Assembly (NCBI RefSeq): GCF_023546765.1
Contig: NZ_CP097484.1
Span: forward strand, 6,816,001 to 6,880,000
Direction of reading: 5' to 3'
Source: Methylobacterium tardum
GTDB taxonomy: Bacteria; Pseudomonadota; Alphaproteobacteria; Rhizobiales; Beijerinckiaceae
DNA: 64,000 nt
The stretch's first letter is position 1; every line of letters begins with the position of its first letter. Made by a program: the position numbers and the translations under genes. Shown piece after piece: positions 59,010 through 64,000 of the stretch. The notes beneath the pieces were generated by a model. The model saw nothing but the letters and a program-made list of their open reading frames with translations. It did not search any database and had not been told where the DNA came from.

Positions 59010-60680
59010 CTAGGCCCGCCTCAGGAGGTTCGGAGACCGGAAATCCGAGTTCCGGTTGTGCGCAACGGTAGCCCGCGGCCCGGCCGCACGCTCTTCCGTC
59101 AGGCGGATCTGATCGATCAGCATCGGCTTGGCGTAGTAGAAGCCCTGCGCGCAGCGGATCTGGGTCGCCCCAAGCAGGTAGGCGACCTCCTCGAAGGTCT
59201 CGACACCTTCGGCCACCACCGACATGCCCAGCGCCAGCCCGAGTGACTCGATCGCCTTGAGGACGATCTGGCTGCGCGGCCGCTTGTCGATGTCGGTGAT
59301 GAACGAACGGTCGATCTTCAATTCGTCCGCGGTGATCTCCGCGAGCGCCGCGAGCGACGAATAGCCGACGCCGAAATCGTCGATGGAGACCCGCGCGCCG
59401 ATGGCGCGGATCCGCGGCAGGACATCGCGCTGGAAGCGGCCTTTCGTGAAGAAGGCCTCCTCGGTGAGTTCGAGCACGAAGCGCCGTGCCAGGCCGGTCT
59501 CGCCGAGGGCGTCGCAGAAGGCCGCCATGAACGGGACGTCGCAGGCCTGCTTGGCTGCGATGTTGAGGCTCACCGACACGTCGGGTCCGAAAACCTCGTC
59601 AATGTCGGGCATCGCCCGCACGGTCTCGGCCAGGACCTGAAGCGTGATCTCGTTGATCAGGCCGAGTTCGATGGCGAGCTCGATGAAGTCGCCGGGGGCC
59701 TGAATCATGCCCAGTTCGTCGCGCCAGCGCAGGAGCACCTCGACGCCGAGCACCGCGTGGGTGCGCATGTCGACCTTCGGCTGGAAGGCGCAGCAGAAGC
59801 AGCGGTCGCGGATCGCCAGCCTGAGCCGCTGCTCGACCGCCATGCGCGCGGTGGCGGCGTGGCTCATCGTCTCCTCGAAGACGCTGACGCCGCCCTTCAC
59901 ACCGCCCTTCACCCGGTACATGGCGTTGTCGGCTTGGCGTCGCAGCACCTCGTAGGTGGTGCCGTGCTCCGGAAACAGGCTCAGCCCGATGGACGCCGAC
60001 GCGAAGATCTCGTGACCGTCGATGAAGAACGGCTGCTTCAGGCGTTCGGAGATGCCCTGCACCGTCGCCAGGGTGCTGCTCGGATCGGAGATCGGGTTGA
60101 GCAGCAGCACGAATTCGTCGCCGCCGATCCGCGCCAGCAAGTCGCTCGGACGCAACGCGCCGCGAATCCGGTCGGCAACCTTGCGCAGCAGCGCGTCGCC
60201 CGCGTCGTGGCTGTAATAGTCGTTGATGTGCTTGAAGTTATCGAGATCGATGAAGGCCAGGGCGAAGCGGTCCGCCGGTCCCACCTCCACCAGGAGTTCC
60301 TCGATACTCTGCTCGAACATCGTGCGGTTCGGCAGCCCCGTCAGGGCATCGATGAACGCCCGGGCGATCAGCTCGCGCTGGATCCGGTGATGCTGCGTCA
60401 CGTCGGCGAGGGTGGTAAGCGTGAAGGCATCCCGCTCGCCGTGCAGCGGTAGAGCCCGCGCCTCGACCACGCGCTCGCCGATCTCCTCGATCACCGCGCC
60501 TTCGGGCTGATTGCAGGCCGCCTCCGGCAGGTCGTGAAGGGCTTTCGGACCGAGGGCGCGCGCGGCCGCGTTGGCCAGCACGCAGAGGCCGCGGGCGTCG
60601 TGGACCACCACGCCGACCGGAAGCGTCTGAAGCGCGGCTTCCAGCAAGCTCTGCCGGTCGCTGGGCAGGGATTGGCTCAC
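59010..60680 (-). CDS. GGDEF-EAL cyclic-di-GMP protein with PAS-like N-terminus
   Basis: 556 aa. A PAS-like N-terminal region (LPVGVVVHDARGLCVLANAAA near residue 20), a GGDEF domain with DALTGLPNRTMFE and an intact RIGGDEFVLLL near residue 203, then an EAL domain. The EAL motif is EVL in VLGVEVLLRWRD near residue 310, while SIDDFGVGYSSL and VVAEGVET are intact, so phosphodiesterase activity is uncertain. The start lies 2 bp after the stop of the HerA-like gene, indicating one transcript. Confidence 0.88.
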   Translation of the reverse strand: MSQSLPSDRQSLLEAALQTLPVGVVVHDARGLCVLANAAARALGPKALHDLPEAACNQPEGAVIEEIGERVVEARALPLHGERDAFTLTTLADVTQHHRIQRELIARAFIDALTGLPNRTMFEQSIEELLVEVGPADRFALAFIDLDNFKHINDYYSHDAGDALLRKVADRIRGALRPSDLLARIGGDEFVLLLNPISDPSSTLATVQGISERLKQPFFIDGHEIFASASIGLSLFPEHGTTYEVLRRQADNAMYRVKGGVKGGVSVFEETMSHAATARMAVEQRLRLAIRDRCFCCAFQPKVDMRTHAVLGVEVLLRWRDELGMIQAPGDFIELAIELGLINEITLQVLAETVRAMPDIDEVFGPDVSVSLNIAAKQACDVPFMAAFCDALGETGLARRFVLELTEEAFFTKGRFQRDVLPRIRAIGARVSIDDFGVGYSSLAALAEITADELKIDRSFITDIDKRPRSQIVLKAIESLGLALGMSVVAEGVETFEEVAYLLGATQIRCAQGFYYAKPMLIDQIRLTEERAAGPRATVAHNRNSDFRSPNLLRRA

Positions 60681-60682
60681 GC

Positions 60683-62503
60683 TCAGCCCTGCTGCCAGAG
60701 CGTCTTGGCGGACCGCAAGCCGGCCTCCGCGGCCGCGTCGCTCCCATCGACGGGCCGCCGGAGCAGGCGGCGATGCACCTGATCGAGAGCCGCGCCGTGT
60801 CCGCCATCGCCGCCCGCCTCGCGGCCGAGCCGCGAGAGCGCTGACTGGTCCGCCTCGAGCCCGCTCACCTTGCTCATGGTCGCGCCGCGCCAGCGCTCCA
60901 CGACGGCGCCCACGAAAGCCGCGCCGGCGATCGACGCGCCATCCTCGGGGGTACGCCCGCTCATATCGTTGCGCGGCTGCCGCTCGGGCGGGAGGGGATA
61001 GAAGGTCATCCGCGCCGGCATCGGCACGCCCTCGCCGAAAGCGATGACTTCGCCGGTGCCCAGAGAGGGGACGAAGGTGAGCAGATTGACCGCGTCCGAG
61101 ACGGCCGCCGCCAGGAAGGCCTGGTCGCGGTCATTGGTCATCCGCATAGCGAACAGCGTGCTGCACTGGGACATGATTGTCGGATCGAGCTCGGCGGGGC
61201 GCTGCGTCACCAAGCCGAGATAGATGCCGTGCTTGCGGCCCTCACGGGCAATCCGCGACAGGGCGCGGCGCGTCGGGGTGAAACCGACCGAGCGGTCGGC
61301 CGAGGCGTAGCGGTGCGCCTCCTCGCACACGAACAGCAGCGGGATCGCGCCCTCGCTCCAGATCCCGAACTCGAAGGCGAGGCGGCAGAGGACGCAGACA
61401 ACGGCGTCGACCACCTCCATCGGCAGGCCCGCCAGCTGCATGATCGTCATCGGGCGCCCGTCCGGATCGAGCCGGAACAGATGCGCCAGAATTTCGCCCA
61501 TCATGTCGCCGCCGACATTGGCGTTCTCGAACATGAAGGCATAGCGCGGGTCGTTCCGCAGCGCCTCGATCCGGGTCATCAGGCGGTGGTAATGCATCCG
61601 CGAGACGCGGTTCTCCAGACGCCCCATCCGCTCGTCGATCAGCGCGATCAGGTCCTGCAGCATGTAGGGGACGGGCGTGTCGATCGTGTAGCCGGCGCCC
61701 TTGCCGATCGAGCGCTTGACGATCTGTCGATCGCTCGCCTCCTTGTACTGGGCGTACTTGCTCTTCGCGAGCGGGATTACTTCCGCGAGGATCTCAATCT
61801 CTTCGTCGATCGGTGAACGGCCGCCGTAGATCACGTCGGCGATCTCTTCCAGGTTGAACAGCCAGAATGGAAGCTTGAGGTTGCGCGGATTGATGACGCT
61901 GGCGCGATCGCCGAAGCAGGCGGCGTACTCGTTGTGGACGTCCAGAAGGAAGATGCGCACGCTCGGCCGCGCGCGCATCACCTGATCGAGGATGACCGCG
62001 ACGCCGCTCGACTTGCCGACACCGGTCGTGCCCAGCACCGCGAAATGCTTCGTGAGCAGGTCCTCGACCTTGATGCAGGCCGGGATGTCCGGGTCCTGAT
62101 ACAGCGCGCCGACAGAAGCCGTGTCGGAGGCCGTAGCCTGGTAGACCACGCGCAGCTCCGCGGGGAGCAGATCGACCGAGTCGCCGATGGCAGGATAGGC
62201 GGTGACACCCCGGCGGAAGCGCTGCGCGCCCTCCTCGATCACGATCTCGCCGAGGAGGTCGAGACTGGCATAGGCGCCGGGCTGGCGCCCGTGGTCGCTG
62301 CCCGACGACAGGGTCGTGATGATGCCGATGAGCAGGGCGTTCCCGGCGTGGATCCGGACGAAATTGCCGACGGTCACACGCACGTCCGGACGGCCATGCT
62401 GGCCGGCGAGGGCGAGATGAACCTTGGATCCGTCGATGGAGGTGACGGAGCCGATTCGAGCCATGGGCGCCCCATCCCGGTCCATCCTGTCGGCGCTCAG
62501 CAT
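60683..62503 (-). CDS. HerA-like ATPase (FtsK/HerA superfamily, DUF87)
   Basis: 606 aa. An N-terminal HAS-barrel-like region (IGSVTSIDGSKV, VTVGNFVRI) is followed by the ATPase core: Walker A VLGTTGVGKSSGVAV near residue 158, Walker B LLFVCEEAHRY near residue 395, and a late LVTQRPAELDPTIMSQC sensor block. HerA is a hexameric DNA translocase, usually with NurA or in anti-phage gene sets; neither NurA nor a nuclease is here. GAGGAG before the ATG at 62503 decides the start. Linked to the GGDEF-EAL gene. Confidence 0.87.
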   Translation of the reverse strand: MLSADRMDRDGAPMARIGSVTSIDGSKVHLALAGQHGRPDVRVTVGNFVRIHAGNALLIGIITTLSSGSDHGRQPGAYASLDLLGEIVIEEGAQRFRRGVTAYPAIGDSVDLLPAELRVVYQATASDTASVGALYQDPDIPACIKVEDLLTKHFAVLGTTGVGKSSGVAVILDQVMRARPSVRIFLLDVHNEYAACFGDRASVINPRNLKLPFWLFNLEEIADVIYGGRSPIDEEIEILAEVIPLAKSKYAQYKEASDRQIVKRSIGKGAGYTIDTPVPYMLQDLIALIDERMGRLENRVSRMHYHRLMTRIEALRNDPRYAFMFENANVGGDMMGEILAHLFRLDPDGRPMTIMQLAGLPMEVVDAVVCVLCRLAFEFGIWSEGAIPLLFVCEEAHRYASADRSVGFTPTRRALSRIAREGRKHGIYLGLVTQRPAELDPTIMSQCSTLFAMRMTNDRDQAFLAAAVSDAVNLLTFVPSLGTGEVIAFGEGVPMPARMTFYPLPPERQPRNDMSGRTPEDGASIAGAAFVGAVVERWRGATMSKVSGLEADQSALSRLGREAGGDGGHGAALDQVHRRLLRRPVDGSDAAAEAGLRSAKTLWQQG

Positions 62504-63123
62504 CGCTCACTCCTCGGCCGCTTCTCGGAAGTTCGCCGAGACTGCACGAGCGGTATTAAAGATCCAACTAAGATAGAGTTCAGGCGGTGAAATGATTAAT
62601 CATTGCCTACTCAGATCATCGAGTGATGTGGCTCAGGTCCTGGCCTGTATCAACAGTTGCATAGCGACGTGCGCAACCGTTGCGACACGCGCTGGCGCCA
62701 CGTGCATGCGGTCACGATGCTTAAGAGGCTTGTTGGGTGGTCCGGATCCAAGAAGCGAGACCCGCGACTCGGGCGGCGGCCGGGTACGAATCGTAGGGGG
62801 AGCCCGTCTCCCACCGATGCTAAGGCAGCGTGCGTGCGCTCAACCCGAGGCCTGGTCCCGGATGCTGCTTCCTCCCGGCTCGCGACATGCAGGGAGGGAC
62901 AATGCGCGCTGATCAGACGCCATATTGCCTCTCGCTGCGGACTCTCGGAATGACGCCGCAGCGGCGACCGCGAACACGTGCGTCCGTCTGACAGGATGAA
63001 GCGTTGCGCTTTGCCGCGCCGGAATTTCCGCGAAGCGGAGCACACTCCCGAGCGGGGAAGCGGGAGGTCACGTCTTTTTGCCCCGTCGCCGTCCACCAGG
63101 TCGCGTCGGAGTCAGGAGAGAGG
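62504..63123. other. Intergenic region upstream of the HerA-like gene
   Basis: No convincing gene. The part 62540-62660 is AT-richer and holds the HerA promoter region with a 14-bp palindrome; the rest is ordinary GC-rich sequence with only short, unconvincing reading frames. Confidence 0.5.
62591..62604 (-). promoter_or_regulatory. 14-bp AT-rich palindrome upstream of the HerA-like gene
   Basis: AATGATTAATCATT is a perfect palindrome with no spacer, about 87 bp before the HerA start, inside an AT-rich patch. Plausible operator, regulator unknown. Confidence 0.4.
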
Positions 63124-63324
63124 CTAGCCGCCGCGTCCCTCGTCGAAATGCTCGCGCATCCAGCACTCACCGGAGATGCGCGCGCCGTTCGATGTCACGA
63201 ATGCGTAGGGCGAGTGCTCGGCGACCGCGCCGCTGCGGGCGCGGATGATCCAGCGGTAACACCGTGGATCGTCCAGGCAGGGGACGATCTCGACGGAGTG
63301 GGTGCGGGCAGAATCGATCGACAT
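63124..63324 (-). CDS. Small hypothetical protein
   Basis: 66 aa, MSIDSARTHS start. RCYRWIIRARSGAVAEHSPYAF resembles small single-domain proteins with a beta-hairpin of the YegP/DUF1508 kind, but identity is not certain. No good ribosome site is seen (CGTTAACCCGGC before ATG). Three Cys/Trp-bearing positions and normal codon use argue for a gene. Confidence 0.5.
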   Translation of the reverse strand: MSIDSARTHSVEIVPCLDDPRCYRWIIRARSGAVAEHSPYAFVTSNGARISGECWMREHFDEGRGG

Positions 63325-63510
63325 GCCGGGTTAACGTCCAGGATCGGACTTCCGCTCCAATCGCCCTGTTCGGACGGTTACCGAGATGCGGCGCTGCACA
63401 CATGGTATCGGGTTCAGCGTCCATCGCCGGAACCTTCGGCGGTCCCGTCCGGTTCGGGCGGGACGGGAGCGATCGGGTTCGACACCACCCCCGAGCGACA
63501 AGGACGCGGA

Positions 63511-63753
63511 ATGCCGATCAAGGCCCTGAACGACCGGAAGAAGCTGTCAAACGACTTCAATGAGGCCAACGATGCCTTCATCGGCGAGGTCCTGAGCGCG
63601 CTCCAATCCGGCCAGATTCCCCTGGATCTCGCGCGCGCCTACCTCGCGCATCCCGTCGCCATGATGCACACCGATGGTGCCCAGGCGGTGGCCAATTATT
63701 TCGAGCGGATGCTGGCCCAGCGACCGAATATCGACTGGGCGCCGGGCGGCTGA
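63511..63753 (+). CDS. Small hypothetical protein
   Basis: 80 aa, acidic N-terminal helix (NDFNEANDAFIGEVLSAL) and VANYFERMLAQRPNIDWAPGG end. AAGGACGCGGA precedes the ATG. Function not recognised. It starts a two-gene run with the protein at 63783. Confidence 0.6.
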   Translation: MPIKALNDRKKLSNDFNEANDAFIGEVLSALQSGQIPLDLARAYLAHPVAMMHTDGAQAVANYFERMLAQRPNIDWAPGG

Positions 63754-63782
63754 GCGGGGACCGATCCGGTGGAGGAGTGCAG

Positions 63783-63998
63783 ATGACGTCCGAGGAGATC
63801 GAGGATTTGAACCGGGCCCGCGCGGCGCTGGCGCGGCAGCGGAATGCCATCGCGCGGCGGCTGAGCGGCCTCGACGTGGCACCGATCTCGATGGCCGAGG
63901 ATCTCACGCGGACGCTTCTGGCCATCGAGGCCGTGGACCGCGCCTTGGTCGATGCCGGACAGCCCCACGTCGACATCGGATACGCGCCGGACCCGTAG
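63783..63998 (+). CDS. Small helical hypothetical protein
   Basis: 71 aa, mostly helical (EIEDLNRARAALARQRNAI). GGAGGA six bases before ATG 63783 decides this start over GTG 63777. Function not recognised. Starts 29 bp after the previous gene, so probably co-transcribed. Confidence 0.6.
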   Translation: MTSEEIEDLNRARAALARQRNAIARRLSGLDVAPISMAEDLTRTLLAIEAVDRALVDAGQPHVDIGYAPDP

Positions 63999-64000
63999 CG

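Noticed and set aside
62592..62912. Plus-strand frame starting MINHCLL
   Set aside because: Irregular composition, no ribosome site, no recognisable domain; the region looks like a promoter gap.

Overview
The window is a GC-rich chromosomal segment from an alphaproteobacterium, most likely Methylobacterium or a close relative in the Rhizobiales. This rests on gene families and gene order: trpG-trpD-trpC-moaC-moeA, chvI-chvG with a short HprK and a mannose-type EIIA, and an XL-type very-long-chain fatty acid/lipid A gene set. It carries about 53 protein genes and one tRNA-Gly(GCC). I see no transposase, integrase, CRISPR array or rRNA. Family names come from reading motifs by eye; no database search was run.

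Layout. 1-4155: tryptophan and molybdenum-cofactor operon, cut by the left edge. 4159-9607: a GT-C-like membrane protein, an FAD amine-oxidase-type enzyme, and a PQQ-type sugar dehydrogenase with its cytochrome c. 9716-12933: lepA, a small protein and a PPOX/HugZ-like protein. 13238-16788: chvI-chvG-hprK-EIIA. 16795-26364 (all minus): EamA exporter, hslU, SulP transporter, two chemoreceptors, hslV and an SGNH hydrolase, so hslV and hslU are about 6 kb apart. 26791-30610: an MSMEG_0565-like glycosyltransferase with an MSMEG_0570-like protein, a small secreted protein, and selB without selA or selC. 30975-35871: CYTH-CHAD, YbdK-type ligase, TerB-like protein, amidohydrolase. 35974-41498: FabF, FabG-like SDR, SH3 protein, XL-type dehydrogenase, LpxXL-type acyltransferase and a DUF1223 protein. 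41523-48407: a small membrane protein, a DUF1194 protein and a catabolic run (M81/MlrC, Ldh2 dehydrogenase, MFS, UxaA-type dehydratase). 48620-58656: saccharopine-dehydrogenase-like protein, PutA, peptide-type binding protein, DUF2218, FAD-linked oxidase, FAH-family enzyme, Nudix. 58764-63998: tRNA-Gly, a HerA-like ATPase paired with a GGDEF-EAL protein, and three small unknown genes.

Two cross-cutting signals stand out. First, five genes (PQQ dehydrogenase, SGNH hydrolase, glycosyltransferase, DUF1223, putA) are broken by six single-base frameshifts although the protein on both sides of each break is well conserved. Five of the six look like a lost base. This pattern is easier to explain by residual sequencing error than by five independent pseudogenes. 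Second, intergenic gaps hold palindromic elements of three classes, one of them in three copies (11670, 39463, 48493).

Candidates for less-described biology are the HerA/GGDEF-EAL pair, the two-gene remnant of the Nit1-type cluster, the orphan selB, and the EIIA/HprK set with no HPr gene beside it. None is proved to be a new system from sequence alone.
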